From positions 30,867,876 to 30,931,875 of the forward strand of contig CM067546.1 in assembly GCA_034509755.1 (NCBI GenBank): a stretch of 64,000 nucleotides of DNA, given 5' to 3'. The notes beneath the pieces were generated by a model, which ran no database searches, was not told where the DNA came from, and saw only the letters and a list, made by a program, of their open reading frames with translations. Below are positions 32,078 to 46,299 of the stretch, piece after piece (position 1 is the first letter of the stretch; every line of letters begins with the position of its first letter). The translations under genes were made by a program, and so were the position numbers. Source of the DNA: Anisodus tanguticus. Lineage: Eukaryota; Streptophyta; Magnoliopsida; Solanales; Solanaceae.

Positions 32078-33597
32078 TTTGAATTGCTGGAATAGATCTG
32101 TATTTGTTGACTGCACTCTGCACTCCTGATGTACCAACTTTTTAAATGAAAAACAACATATGCTTATTATATACTTTCTTTTTCAAAATATTAATCACTT
32201 TTTTTATTTATACATCATTAAAATAATATTAATTAGGAAAGATATTTGACATACTTTATTTTTATTTATGTCTAAGTTATAATCTTTCTCTATTAAATAT
32301 TTATTCTATTTATGTGTCATCTTCATTAATGACTATTGAAGAAAATAATAAATAGTAGAAGGGTAGTTTAGTCAATACACATTCTTGAGTTAGTTAAGTT
32401 GTTAACTCAACTATAAATATAATTGTATCTTGTAACTATCAATTAATGAAAAATTATTTTATCTCTCTAGGTTAACAGTAACATGCAGTCATGCACTCCT
32501 CTCCAACTTCTCTCTTCTTCCATCTTCTTCCTCTCAATCATTCCTAACTTCTTTATTCATTGTTGAATCTATGATAATCTACCATTACAAAAGATAAAAT
32601 AGAAAAAAATAATTTATTATATTATAGACTTTTAAAATGATAATAATTTGATATAATTATTTTTAGTAACCACGATAAATAATTTAAGACAATACAAAAT
32701 TAATAAAAATAGATTCCATATGAGGTTAAACTTAAAAGGCATCCCGATGAGACGATGACCAATAGCCCACTTTCACATGCCAATCCACGTTTAGGCAAAA
32801 ATTGATGCTACGTTAAAGGCCAATATTTTAAGAATGAAGATTTTGTCTGGTACATTAATTATGCAATTTGTATAAAATATTCATTTGTATTCAATTTGTA
32901 TTTTATCCAACACTTACATATTACTCACTACGGATAAGAAAGAATGTTCACCTAGCTTTTATTTTTTGATTCAAAAAGAGTATTTGTTTACTAAATTAAG
33001 AAATAATTAATTTTACTTTTTCAGATTTGTTCTTATTAAGTGTTATGTGATCAATTCTCAATACCTATTTAATTAGAGGTATTTTAATCAAATTACGTAT
33101 TTTTACTTAAAAATTAATATTTTCTTAAGGAGTGTGTAAATGGCTAAGTACACTCTTTTTAATCCGGATAGAGTAATGTTTAATACGACGAACGTCCTAA
33201 CATTTTTAGGAAATATGTTCGAGTGGTGTTATGAGAATAGATGTGTCATTACAAGGTTCTATCATCTAGCTATTATATATTGACATATCAATTAATGAAG
33301 TTGCTTCACTTCAAAGTATAAATTTGTGATAACCGTGGATTGACAGATCAACTATATGAATTCCTAGTCACTTCATAGAGGAGAAAAATAAATAGGGATG
33401 ATAGATTTGAACACTCAACATCTTTTACCCCAAAAAATGACTATTTTTCTTTGGTGTTGTATAAGAAAGACGATTTGAGCAAAAATTATTAGACTAAAGA
33501 ATTTTGTTTGGGATTTCATTTGTCTGGAGCAAGAGCCCATTAATTTTGTAAACTTGAAGTTATACAGCTGCTCCATATAATATAATAAGGATACAAT
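32078..33597. other. AT-rich intergenic, nothing recognised
   Basis: No open frame of note, no RNA gene and no clear repeat. A TATAAATATA motif near 32412 is isolated. Confidence 0.5.
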
Positions 33598-33718
33598 TGT
33601 AAAGAAAGGATCTTGAGTTTAACTCAATCCCAAAAACTAGCTTGTAGGGTGATGATTGTCCAAGTCCATATAAGGAGTTCATGTCCTCATTCCATTTCCG
33701 ATGTGGAGACTCTTAACA
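33598..33718 (-). repeat. 3' LTR of TRIM 2
   Basis: TGTAAAGAAAGG to TTAACA on the plus strand; pairs with 33822-33940. Confidence 0.8.
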
Positions 33719-33821
33719 CTCCCCCGCACGCCCAGACCCCGTTAACTGGAGCGTGGATGACATAATTTGGGAACCCAACATCGGTGAACATAGAATTGGA
33801 ATGAGCCTGACTCTGATACTA

Positions 33822-33940
33822 TGTAAAGAATGGATCTTGGACCTACTCAACCCCAAAAGCTAACTTGTAGAGTGAGGATTGTCCAAGTCCATATAAAAAG
33901 TTCATGTTCTCATTATATTTCCAATGTGGGACTCTTAACT
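33822..33940 (-). repeat. 5' LTR of TRIM 2
   Basis: TGTAAAGAATGG to TTAACT on the plus strand; next to the primer site. Confidence 0.8.
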
Positions 33941-34281
33941 GAAATAAACCAACTCTAAACTTAAAAGGATTATTTGAATAAAAAGTTATATCTTCATGAG
34001 TCAAATTTTACTCCCCTTAAAGAATCATTGTCTCTGTGTAGATAATAAGTAGTATAATAAATAGCACTAATTAATGGTTCTCTTCCATCTTGAAGATGCA
34101 CATTGAGCATCCAGGAAATCATAATTACTCAAAAGGTATAGAAATGCTACAATTAATCCTTCATTCAGATTCAATTCTAGATCTGTTCCTTTCAATCATA
34201 TCATATTTTTGGTGATCCATTATAATGTTCAAAAAACACAAGAAAGCTTCATTTAAATTCTTTAATTAGTATTACCATTTA

Positions 34282-34731
34282 ATAGGGGTGGCAAAATCAG
34301 CCCATGAAAACATAATCCGTCCAACCCCTCCAAGTTTGATTGGGTTATTGATCAACTCATCTATTAGCTCAGCCCATTTCAGCTCAACCAATTTCAGCTC
34401 ATCAAAAATTGGACTGATATGTAGTCCAAATTGACTCATTAGAAATATTGTCAAAATATTTTTAAAAATATTTTTTATTTGATATGTTATATATAACCAT
34501 AACAAAAAATAATAATTTTATAAGGTACTAAAATATTATAAAAGAACAAATAAAGCAATTAAAAGTTAGTAAAAATTAGGTGGGTTGGGTTATGACCCAC
34601 ATTTTAGCCTATTTCGGCCCATTTCGTTTCAGCTCAAGTAACATTTAGGAGGGTCAATAACCGCCTCATTTATTGACTTATCTCATTTTGACCCGTTCAA
34701 ATTCACCACAACCCCCATTTGACACCTCTAT
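34282..34731. mobile_element. hAT-like MITE (probable)
   Basis: The ends form imperfect terminal inverted repeats: AATAGGGGTGGCAAA at the left and TTTGACACCTCTATT at the right. The interior is AT-rich, with short repeats of TCAGCTCA and no transposase. An 8-bp target duplication expected for hAT is not clean. Confidence 0.5.
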
Positions 34732-35497
34732 TAATGATGATAGCTTCTTGTGGTATACAACTCTACATCACACGAATGGTTATTAATCTACTATTTCTTT
34801 TATTTCGAAGTAACGCCTGTGCTTGTGGTGCCCTTTCTCCTGAACATGATTGTGAAAAAATGCATCTACAATATTATTGAGAAAATTAAGTTACATTAAC
34901 GAACACGCATATATTGTCTCAAAAAAGTCAGAGCTTTTTATCCACCTTTTGGCCTATATCTATCTAGAGTTCGAATAGTATCTATGTAAGAAGCCTGGGA
35001 TCAACATTTGTTTTCCCTGTCGTTATCTGATTGGTGAAATACTTTTTCTTTTGTGGGATAAGGTGGATATCCCAACATTAAATTTGAGATTAAATTTATA
35101 CTTTAATTCGTTGAAAATTAAAATTTATCCTAGTTTATCCTGAACATCTCACCTTATCCTATCAAACTAGGTGTTATTAATTTTATCCCACCTCTTAGGT
35201 GAGATAAATTAATCGTTCAAAGATTATAATCTCAAGACTATAATTTCAGGATAACTTAGCTTGCGAACCATGCTCTCTAAACTTGACAAGGATAATTAAT
35301 TTCATACCTAAACTAGGACGAGTTGTAAGTATTGAATCCCCTTTCACTTGCATCTTTGATACTTTTATCTACCGGATGCCGACGTGCAAAGAGTGTAGAT
35401 ATACTTTTTTTGAGGGGTGTGAGAGTGAAGAACAAAAAAAAAAAATTAAAAAAACAAATTTTAAATGGGCTTTGTTTCAATTTTTAATTGCTACATA
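34732..35497. other. Intergenic, nothing firm
   Basis: Includes a small region (about 35055-35220) with partly complementary TTATCCCACCT and GGATAAGGTGG segments that may be another MITE relic. No gene is supported. Confidence 0.4.
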
Positions 35498-35905
35498 TAT
35501 AACAACAACAACAACAACAACATGCCCAATATAATTCCATAAGTGGGGTCTGAGGAGGGTAGAGTGTACGCAGATCTTATCCTTACCTTGAGAAGTAGAG
35601 AGACTATTTCCTATAGACCTTCGGCTCAGGATAAAGCTAAAACAAAGCAGGTCAAAAAAGGAAAAAGGAATAGTAGCTACAATAAAATAGTATGCTAAGA
35701 AAATAACAAGAGATAGTAGATAGTAAAAGAAATCAAAGGATAAAACACTATATGAGAAATACTACAACTACTAGTAAGGAAAGAAAAGTGAGACAATAAT
35801 CTACTATCTACAAACTTTCTACCCTAATGTGTGTCTTCCACAACATCCAATCTAAGGTCATGTCCCCGATAGGCTGTAAATGTGGCATATCCTGTCTAAG
35901 CACCT
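35498..35905 (-). mobile_element. SINE/LINE 3' tail with (GTT)n end
   Basis: On the minus strand the sequence ends in (GTT)n (complement CAACAACAACAACAACA, about 35502-35521), preceded by a GGTCTGCGTACACTCTACCCTC-type block. This is typical of Solanaceae SINEs and their partner LINE tails. The part to the right (about 35600-35905) resembles the repeat that usually precedes this tail, so the element may be longer than a simple SINE. A and B boxes are not seen. Confidence 0.6.
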
Positions 35906-35935
35906 TGATGTGCAAAAAATTTACGACACATTTGA

Positions 35936-37130
35936 TACCAATTTCATGAATTATTGATGTCCTTAATGCATTTATAGTGTGTGTTTCTTATGTTATTTTG
36001 TTTTTTTGTAGGATTTTTGCCTCGGGACACCAGAAATGAGGAAAAGAGCATAAACGTGGACAAAAGTATCGTAAAAGAAAGAAATGCAACAAAGACCAGA
36101 TATGTGTACCGCAGAATCAGACTTCGGACCGCAGATGGGGAAGCTGAATCACAAATTTAAACAGTGAATAGAGGAATTTGGATCCTTGAAGTGCGACTCA
36201 CTCTGCAATCTGCAATTTCATTCAGCAGGCCGCAGTCTGATATGCGAATCACTATTTCACATAAGTTCCAACTCAGATTACGATGCTTCGGAGCATTTCT
36301 GCGACCGCAGTTCAGTTCTACGGATCGCACTACCTGCCACAGTTCGAGACTGTAAAGATAGAAGACCACTCTGCCAACCCTAAACCAATTTTGTGGATCA
36401 TAGACCTGTTCTGCGGTCTCATTCTGTGATCGCAGAGTGGATGACTATGGCATTTTTAAAATTAATTGTAGTCTGAAATTTTGAGTCCGTATATAAGTTT
36501 TGCCTAGGTTTTGTAAAAAAGAGACATAAATCAATTCATACCAACTCTCAAGAACTCATTCTCCATCACATTTTGAGAGTTTAAAAAAGGGAGAACAAGC
36601 TTTGGAGGCTGGAGTTTCATCACCCATCACCTTGGAAGTGAAGACTTGAAGCCATGAATGAGAATTTCTTACTTCATCTCTTTATTTTCTTGCTTCGTAT
36701 AGCTATATTTAGTGTGGGTGATGACTTTGAACAACAAAGTTGTGGGTAGTAATTTGTATTTGACTCATGTTGCTTATGAATGTTTTATTTACCATTATTT
36801 ATGAAGAAATTATGTTGTTGCTTTAATTGATCTTGTTCATGAATGCTTCCAAAGGGATTAGTTAATCCTAGGACTTGCCCATTTATCCTTAATTAAACTT
36901 GAGAGAGGAAATTAGGGATTGGGTTAGATTGGTTATCATGACTTGAGGCTTTAAAACTCATCTAATGGGTTAAATATAGATATAGGAAAATTCTAGTCTA
37001 AAATTGGAATGTGATTAATGCTTCTTATTTTGATTCGAGGGAATTAAATAAGATAAACCTGTTAAATAGTCGAGAGACATCAGTGGGTAATAGAGATTCC
37101 AAGTCTAAGAACACTTGGTTTATAATAATA
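35936..37130 (+). repeat. Older LTR, part 1 (interrupted by gypsy element)
   Basis: Non-coding sequence up to the insertion site of the 9.3-kb gypsy element at 37131. Its continuation is at 46460-46761. Together they look like one LTR of roughly 1.5 kb. The left limit is a guess. Small frames inside (36157-36383) are not genes. Confidence 0.35.
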
Positions 37131-39342
37131 TGTTATGTTTCGTGGTTTTATGTTTTTCCGCGTTGTTGATTGATATCGGCTTTTCGGAAAGATATGTGAC
37201 CTTACGAAAAGATATTGAAATTGTATAGGTTATCTATGGAAGTATCAGAGTGTATGAGAGTTAAACGGATCGAAGAAAATATATTTCGATGAAAATCTGC
37301 GGAATCTCATTTTGTCGGCCTGAAAGGACGGACAATACAAACTTAACTGACCATCAAAATGGGCCCCCACCATATTTTTGAGAATAGATTATACGGTCCA
37401 AACTGATGGACTGTACAAATTGTACGGACCATCAAATTAGTCGGTGACTGATTTAGCTTCGGGTTTAAATGATGTTTGATTCATTTTTTATCCATTTTCG
37501 ACCAAATTATTCCCAAACTTTCTCTCCAACCCTACCAACATATTTCCATGATTTCAAAGTGATTTCAAGGTGATTACCCCATAATTTTACATCCAAAATC
37601 TCGGGAAGTGAAGGAGAAAACTTCTATGGAGTTGCTACGTATTTGAGGGTTGTTCTTGGGAAGATTAGGTACAAAGTTATATTTGCCGTGCAAGGAGAGA
37701 ATTACACTTCCTTTCTTGTGCCTAAGCTTATTCATGTATTAATTAAGTATTTGGGTGGAAAGATCTAAAAGGTATAGCCCTAAATGACAAAGGATGTTGT
37801 TTTGATTTCGGATTGTTGGAGGCTAAGTATATGACTTGTTGTAACTAAATATCATGGGAAGTAACTTGATTATATTGTAGATGTTGTTGTTGTGCTTGTT
37901 TAAAGTATTGGTCTTAATTATATAATTACAAGATAGAATGAGAAATGGCAAGAAATCATGTAAAGATTGTTCTTGTTGATGTTAACTCGTGTTTGGCGGA
38001 TTTTGTAAGAATTGAGCTATTGAATTGAGTCATAAATACATGGATAGAATGGTGGTGATGAGTAGGGGTGACAATGAAGAATTATTGTGATAGAATATAT
38101 CGAACTTTAACCATGACTGATTCAAAACATCTTTAATACGTAGGATATCGTTCAAAGGACGGCCGGAGAATTGTAAGCTAGCATCATTAAAGAAACAAAG
38201 GTATGTAAGTATCACTTCCTTCTTTTTGGCATGATCAATTTTAAAATGATTATTACAAAATGAAATCAAACAAAAGCTCTACTCTTAATAGAGTACTTGT
38301 CATTCTCCTACAAATGTGTTGTTGTGTATTGCATCCATTGTCTAGATTACATCCTCATTCCAAGGCGCTCTTTTGATGTCAGTAAAGGTCGACTCCTTAG
38401 TGTTTCCTAAAATCTAAGCTAATAATGTGATATATGGTTCCTATAGAGTCGTTGAAAGAATAACATGTGATGTGTTAACCCTTATAAGGGAGTCGGAGGT
38501 GCAATGACCTTATGTCACTCCGACGAGTTTAAAAAGTATTTGGTAATTCTTAAGGAGGTTATCATATGCATGTATTATATATCGATATTGCCCTCAGAGG
38601 CCTATGACGTTATATACATGATTATACAAATATAAGATTAATGATATTGCCCCAGAGGCCTATGTCGTTATATACATGGTTATATTTCATATTGCATATT
38701 CTGGCCCACAGTGGCACTCAGAGTACAAGTTATCTTTCCATTACTCTATCTTACAGTTATGCATTTAGATACAGTTCCACTTATCTTTATATATAGTATT
38801 GTACCTATTTACAGTTTCATCTTTACATATTCAGTACATCTTTCGTACTAATGTCCCTTTCTGGGGACACTGCATTTCATGCACGTAGGTACAAATAAAG
38901 ATACAGATGATTCCTCATAATAGGTGACTCGACTCAGTAGAATGTTGTCACGCTCTTTTCTTCCAGAGCTATCTAGTAAGATAATAGGTATGATGGGTGT
39001 GTATATGTATATAGTTGGGTATAGCGGAGCCCTGTCCCGACCAGATGTTGTCGTTATACTCTGTAGAGGCTTGTAGACAGTCATGGTGTGTATGATGGTC
39101 TTGTGTGTCCATGTCGGCCTCTCTAGTAGACTTGTTGTGTTCATGTCAACCTTGTCGATCTTGTTGTATATATATATTGGTCCTTTCCTGCATGCAGGTG
39201 ATTATGTCTTTGTTCAAAAAATCATTTATCATAGACCTTGTCGACCTATGTGTTTTTGGTCATGTCTCAAGTATCATGATTGGTATGCTCGTGCCCTAAG
39301 GCACTGGGTGCCGACCACACCCCCTAATATTGGGATGTGACA
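37131..39342 (+). repeat. 5' LTR of gypsy element
   Basis: It begins TGTTATGTTTCGTGG and ends GGGATGTGACA. The inside aligns with 44245-46459 over the full length, for example around 37860-38500 and 44910-45560. Confidence 0.85.
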
Positions 39343-39346
39343 AACT

Positions 39347-39360
39347 TGGTATCAGAGTAG
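39347..39360 (+). other. Primer-binding site of gypsy element
   Basis: TGGTATCAGAGTAG begins four bases after the 5' LTR, complementary to the 3' end of initiator Met-tRNA over the first 11 bases. Confidence 0.8.
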
Positions 39361-39552
39361 GTCATCCCTAGGGATGTCTACAAGCTGTGTCTAGTAGAGT
39401 CTTGCTTATGGGTGCGTTGCGCGCTACACTTATAAACAGAAGGCTACAGGGCATTCAAGATGTTACCTTTCTTGAAATCTAGATCGTGCTACAGAAGCGA
39501 AGTCGTAAGTACCTGAATTCCTATTTTCTCACCTTAATTCTCTTTTTCAGTA

Positions 39553-40381
39553 ATGCCAAAATCAAAGAAAAGTACCGTTAGAAGTAAATTGGTCAGAAAT
39601 ATGGGGGAAGGTACTAGCCGATTGTCACCTGTTAATATGTATTCGAGGACTATAAGGACGCTAGAAGGAAATGTGAGTTATTCTATGAAAAAATATCTAT
39701 TTGAAGATCTGTCTATGGAGGAGGACCCATCTGAGGCCCCAGAAGAATCGCCCTTCTGAGTACTATCAATTCAAGTGGTGTTTCCAGATTATAGAAGGGG
39801 CCGCATAATATCGAAATTATCCGTGCATCAGTCTTTTCCGGTTGAGTTAGGTGTGAGTGGCACCATGTACGCAATAATTCCCTCAGTCATCTTTCCAAAG
39901 CAAGGTCATGTTCAGATACCCCCACAAGTTATGCCTTTTAAGAGGTCAAGGAGCCCATTATCGTGGAAGCGATTAATCAAGGCTTGCCAAGAATGAGTAG
40001 AGGTGAGGAAGAAGTAACCAGTAGACAGACCCAAAGGTTTGGATGGAAGTAGGTAACGAATGATTAGTGTTGCGAGACGTGTCAGATCGAAGCTCCCGGG
40101 TAGAATCCAGGCAAGTACAAGGAGATATTGGAAATAGACCACATTATCAGCAATGTGAAGGGAGGCATGACAGAGCATGTTTGCTCGATATCGATTTATG
40201 TTCAGGATGTGGAGCCTTGTTCCATAGGGCCAGAGAATTCCTCGAGGTATTTCAGTCGTTGTTCCATCAGTGTGGGCAAGTGCATTATGGAAAATGTTCG
40301 GGTGATGTTGAGGAGTGGTATAAGTGTGGGAGCAGAAGTCATAGAGTATATAAATGCCCAAGATTGAGTCAAGGGGAATAG
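39553..40381 (+). pseudogene. Gypsy gag remnant
   Basis: A frame begins at ATG 39553 with a basic start (MPKSKKSTVRSKL) and ends at 39759. A second piece at 40067-40381 holds two Cys-His clusters: CGQVHYGKC and CYKCG-like YKCGSRSHRVYKCP. This pairing is common in chromovirus Gag ahead of protease. The middle of Gag is missing or scrambled between 39760 and 40066. Confidence 0.6.
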
Positions 40382-43300
40382 CATGTCCCGATGTTATTCA
40401 GAGTCATGCAACTAACCAGGTATGTTGATAATTTTAGTGTGAATAGTTGTGTTTATGCCTATAGTCGGTTGGTTATCATTGTTAAAAAGAGTATGTAATA
40501 CAAATATATATAGACCATAAATGAATAATAAAAGTGGAAGATGGCGAGTGAAACTATAGTTATGTTCAAGTTATAAGTAAAATGGCTCAGGAACCAACCT
40601 TTTCTTAGCCATACGCATACCCAACACTCTTAGGTCTTATAGTGTGCATGATATCGAGACATATAAGGGAAATGAAAATGCAATTTAAGAAGGTACTCAC
40701 GAGTCCAAAAAATTAAGAGAAACCCCAAAAGATTAATAAGGAAAATGGATTTCCAGAGATAAATTACATGAGGCTTCATTTCAGGAAGCAGTTAAAGAAA
40801 AAGAGGCGCGAGATTTCATGCTCAAGATAGTAACTCCCCAACTATTCCACAAGGATTGAACCATTTAGAAAGATCGTGAGACATGATAAGTTTTGTCAGT
40901 TAAAGGAAAGCAATATACCTTATTTTCTGTAAAAGATATGAGGGTTTTTTATATTAGGTAATGAGATTTATGAATCCTATGGTATAGTTTTATGAGCCGA
41001 TCAGGTGAGAATAGATGGTTGAAGATAGTTTGGAATAAAGGCTTGAGTTAACACAAAAGCGACAATAAATGATAAATGGGTGTCTGTTAAACACAAATGA
41101 AAGTGTTAAGACAAAGTAGTGAGGTCGAAGGGTTTTTCTCACACATATAGATTGGTGGAAAGACGATAATAGTAAGGACATCGATAACAATACTAGAATG
41201 GGATACAAAGCAACATAATTAGCATTAAAAGATAAGGATATTAGTAAAAAAAATGATACTTAAACTTCCCTAGCGAAAATATAGTACCTCATGTCCATAT
41301 ATAATGGTACCGGGAATACGCTAAGATGAGGAATCCTTAAAGGAATTCAAGTAGGTAACGTACAATTTTATTTGCTAAACGACGGATAAAGAAGAGCTCT
41401 AATACCAGTTAAGAGAGAAGCCCAAATCAGTGGTAAGACTGAAACCAGCTACGATTTGAAATTTGAATACGTTAAGCACGAATTCCGCCACGAAGGTAAA
41501 TAAGATGTTTAAGGAAAAACAAGAAGAAGTAAGGACGAATGAAGATAATATAGGTATATGATGAAGTGATAAGCTCCAAGGTAGACAATAAGGAAATGAA
41601 CTAATAAATAAGAGCAAGAGAATAAAGGTATGAGCGGATGAGTAATGGTAAATTATGATCCACCAAAGGAACTAGAAACTCTGCAGGAAGAATAACTCAA
41701 TAGTCGTAAGGTTAAGGACATTGGTTGCAAAGGAAGTCGGATTCAGGAAATAAAGGCAAAAGCATTAACTCAAATACGGTGACCACAAGGGGATCAAGTA
41801 GACCATCGCTTTGTATAGGTAAATCCTTCAATAAAAAAAAGGACAGATTGACCTCTAGCATGAGCAATACTGAGAAAAAATATATATAATACAAGTATGT
41901 CAAACGTTTACTTTTGGGAAAAGTTGTACAGGAAATACCCAATGAACGGGTAGTCAAATATGATGTGTAAAAGATCTCAGAATTACAAGGTTCAAGTGTT
42001 GCACTCTTAGTATGAAGTAAATGTTATTATCATAAAAGCACCAGTACGGAGCCGATAAAAATAGTAGACGCCTAAGAAATAAGGCCAACAGAAAAAAAAT
42101 GACTTCAAAAGGGAAATAATGTTTTGTTTTCAGGACTTAAACTAGAAGGGAAGTCAAGGTAAATAGAAAGAGAACGGTACGGATTGAGAAGGAATACTCT
42201 AGCAAATGTGGGATATAACTTAGGAATGATGAACTTATCTTGAAATGTGTAGCATTGCCTATAGAGTATGCAAACATGAGATGTTATAAGAATAAGAAGT
42301 TCCGATGTAATGAACAATGAGATAATGGACGATAGAGTCGTGTGTTGTTGAAATAGAAGGCCATTATGGAAGCTATAGGAAAGAATTGACCTAGAGAGGT
42401 AATAGGTGGCCAGCCGTAATGGAAACCAGACAATGATGATTCTTGAAGCAGAGGACAAATGAATTCTTCATTATATTGGAAATTGGGGGAGCATCAAGGC
42501 GAAGATCCCTGTCTAGAGTCCATTGGAAAATATTGTGATATAGAGTGAAGGTAATAATGGGAACCTTATCAAGATCTAAGAATTTAGTATATTGATTTAC
42601 AACACCCAAGAGGATTCGCCCTTGAAATAGGAACATTATATAGGAACTATTTACTGGTCCAAGAATCATTGTGGGACATATCATTATCAGTGGAAACTAT
42701 TCTGGTTCGAAAAAGTAATGCCCAACTGACTCGTCAATTTGTTCTGTGACAACTAAGACTGCATACAATCAAAGTATGCCCGACAATATATCTTGAAAGA
42801 TTATCTTGAGCCGTTGTACAATAGGTCTTTATGATAATCAGTTGTTAGAGGAACCAGTCGAAAGAGGCTCTACATATGCAGGATTACCCTTGCCCCTGTC
42901 CTAAGAGAGCCAATTGAAATTAAAGTTCTGACTACCGGACACAGGTAGTGAGTGAAAATATGGAATTTGGAAGAAGTTTGGAATAAGGATCGATAACTAT
43001 TACACCACATATTACCAGATTGATAAATAAAGAGTTATACACGACAAGGAGTAGGACTCTTATCAAATCATGAAAAGGGAAGAGACCCGAAGTAACGATA
43101 TCGGATTTGATGTAGTAGGTTATAAGAAAATACTTAAATCAATGAGGGGTTGTTTTAAGAGATTTGGTGTCAGGAGCAGGATACAATTTCACAAAGAAAG
43201 AAAACTTCATTCTGAATGTTCTCGATCATAATACCAGATTTGGTTGAGAAATGCAGTAACCGACAAGTAGAGTATAATCCCAACCATGGATGTTTATTGG

Positions 43301-44231
43301 ATACTCACTTCAAGTATTGTTATGATGGAAATGTAAAAGTGAAACGGGGTTTATTGAAGAAACAAATTCCATGACCAGTGAGTTATTTATAATTTATGTC
43401 TTTAGGTGGGACAATATGAATGTACTAAGAAAAGACCATATGAGGATATAAAAGAAAAGTAAAAGGAAGGATAGAAGAAGAAATGAATTTACATAGTCCT
43501 ATCTGGTTCAAATTCTTAAATGTGACAATCATCGTGTCGCAGTCTCTTATCGTAACCTTACTTATGCTCATTGCCTACACCTAAATTCCATCATGAAACT
43601 ATAGTTGTAATGGAGAAATGAAAAATATAGCCCAGATGTCAGAATTCAATGATTCGAATAAATTATAGTTACTAAGAAATCTTTTTAAAAGAAATGTACG
43701 ACCGTGTGAATGTCGATGATGTACCAACATTGTTTATGCTTGTGTAATCCTATGAGGCAATAACTATGACATCTGATTGTGCAATAGGTGGAGATAGTCC
43801 TTTGTATGAAAGAACTCTACCATAATTTTCAAAGAACATAAGAACCGCTATACTCGAAGATTTCAAACTTTAGCTTCATGTTAATATTTGTGTGATGAGA
43901 TCCTTCTATTCACATTCTATTTATCGAAGTTGATCCATGTACCTTATTTAGATGGTGTTGCTGAAATAAGTGTATTAGATGTATCTCAGATGTTAGCAAG
44001 AGAATGTTAAGGTGAGTTATGACTAGACTTTATCTGATTATTATAAGTATAAGCGATCGTGTGGGGCCAATTTGATGTTGTCTTGTTATTATATTACCCT
44101 GTGTGGTATTGGAAGTGTATTTGGGTTGCTTAACAGGTTTCTGATAGTCCTATTTACAAGCGAAACTTTGCCGAAATTTCTGGGAAACATGAGAGTTAGA
44201 ATATCATCAACATTCGTGGACGAATGTTTCT
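40382..44231 (+). other. Gypsy internal region without recognisable pol
   Basis: About 3.85 kb between gag remnant and purine tract show only short frames, purine-rich on the plus strand. I looked for YVDD, IDDIL, DLRSGYH, integrase zinc and chromodomain signatures and saw none. It may be pol decayed past recognition or unrelated filler in a non-autonomous element. Confidence 0.5.
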
Positions 44232-44244
44232 AAGGGGTGAAGGA
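44232..44244 (+). other. Polypurine tract of gypsy element
   Basis: AAGGGGTGAAGGA lies directly before the 3' LTR and would prime plus-strand DNA synthesis. Confidence 0.75.
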
Positions 44245-46254
44245 TGTTATGCCTCGTAGTTTTATGTTTCGTCGCGTTGTCAATTGATACCGGCATTTTG
44301 GGAAGATATTAAAAGTTTATAGGTTGTCTATGGAAGTATCAGAGTGTATGAAAGTTAAACAGATCAAAGAAAATATATTTCGACAAACAATTATGGAATT
44401 TCATTTTGACGGCCCAAAAGGACAGACCGTCAAAATGGTCCCCCCACCTTATTTTTGGGGATAGATTGTATGGTCTAAATTGACGGACCGTCAAATTGGT
44501 CGATGGCCGACTTAGCTTCGGGTTTAAATGATTTTGATCCATTTTTTACCAAATCATTCCCAAACTTTCTCCCTAACCCTACCAACATATTTCCATGGTT
44601 TCAAAGTGATTTCAAGGTGATTACCTCATAATTTTACATCCAAAAGCTAGGGAAGTGAAGGAGAAAACTTCTATGAAGTTGCTACGCATTTGAGGGTTGT
44701 TCTTGGTGCTAGAAAGACTAGATACAAAGCTATATTTGATGTGCAATGTGAGAATTACACTTCCTTTATTGTGCCTAATCTTATTCATGTATTAATTAAG
44801 TGTTTTTGGGGTGGGGGGGGGGGGAATCTACAAGTTATAGCCCTAAAATACAAAGGATGTTGTTTTGATTTTGGATTGTATGAGGCTAAGTATATGACTT
44901 GTTGTGACTAAAAATCATGGGAAGTAACTTGATTATGTTGTAGATGATGTTGTTGTACTTGTTTAAAGTATTTCTCTCAATAATGGAATTACAAGCTAGA
45001 ATGAGAAATGGCTAGAAATCATGTAAAGATTGTTCTTGTTGATGTTAACTCATGTTCGGCGGATTTTATAAGAATTGAGCTATTGAATGGAGTCATAAAT
45101 ACATGGATAGCATGGCAGTGATGAGTAGGGGCGACAATGAAGAATTATTATGATAGAATATATCGAACTTGAACCATGACTGATCCGAAACATCTTTAAT
45201 ACGTAGGGTATCGTTCAAATGACGGCTAGAGAATTGTAAGCTAGCATCATTAAAGCAACAAAGGTATGTAAGTCTCACTTCCTTCTTTTTGGCATGATCA
45301 ATTTTGAAATGATTATTACAAAATGAAATCAAACAAAAGCTCTACTCTTAAGTCCCTAATAGAGTACTTGTCATTCTCCTACAAATGTGTTGTTGTGTAT
45401 TGCATCCATCGTCTAGATTACATCATCGTTCCAAGGCACTCTTTCGATGTCAGAAAAGGTCGGCTCCTTAGTGTTTCCTAAAAGCTAAGCTAATAACATG
45501 ATCTATGGTTCCTATGGAGTCGTTGAAAGAGTAACAGGTGATGTGGTAAACCTCATAAGGGAGTCGGAGATGAAACGACCTTATGTTACTCCGACGAGTT
45601 TAAAAAAGTATTCGGTAATTCTTGAGGAGGTCATCATATTAATGTATTATAAATCTATATTGCCCTTAGAAGCCTATGGCGTTATATACGTGATTATACA
45701 GATATGAGATTAATGATATTGCCCCCAGAGGTCTATGACACTACTCACACAATTTATACAGACATGATATTAATAAACTACCCACAAAGGTCTATGGCGT
45801 TATATACGCGGTTATATTTCATTTTGCATATTCTGGCCCACATAGACACTCAAAGTACATGTTATCTTTCCATTACTCTACCTTACAGTCATGCATTCAG
45901 ATACAGTTCCACTTATGCTTTATCTACAATATTGTACCTATTTACAGTTTCAGCCTTACATATATTCAATACATCTTTCGTATTGATGTCTCTTTCCGGG
46001 ACACTACATTTCATGCCCGCAGGTACAAATAGAGATGCAGATGATTCCTCACAGTAGGTGACTTGACTCAGCTGAAGGTTGTCACGCTCCTTTCTTCGGA
46101 GCTGTCTAGTGAGCTGATATGTATGATGGGTATGTATATGTATATAGTTAGGTATGACGGTGCTCTGTCCCGACCATATGTTGTTGTTATACTCTTTAGA
46201 GGCTTGTGGACAGTCGTGGTGTGTATTATGGTCTTGTGTGGCCTTGTAGGCCTT

Positions 46255-46299
<45 letters not shown>

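Larger units (their letters stand above)
33598..33940 (-). mobile_element. TRIM retrotransposon 2, complete
   Basis: Two direct repeats of about 120 bp (33598-33718 and 33822-33940) flank about 100 bp. On the element (minus) strand the order is LTR, a primer site TAGTATCAGAG (mutated Met-tRNA type, complement at about 33811-33821), internal DNA, a GCGGGGGAG purine tract (complement near 33720-33728), and LTR. No protein is encoded. It is the same family as 22489-22755, in opposite orientation. Flanking target duplications are not clear. Confidence 0.8.

Noticed and set aside
36157..36383. Overlapping frames on both strands
   Set aside because: No family resemblance; they lie in LTR-like DNA.
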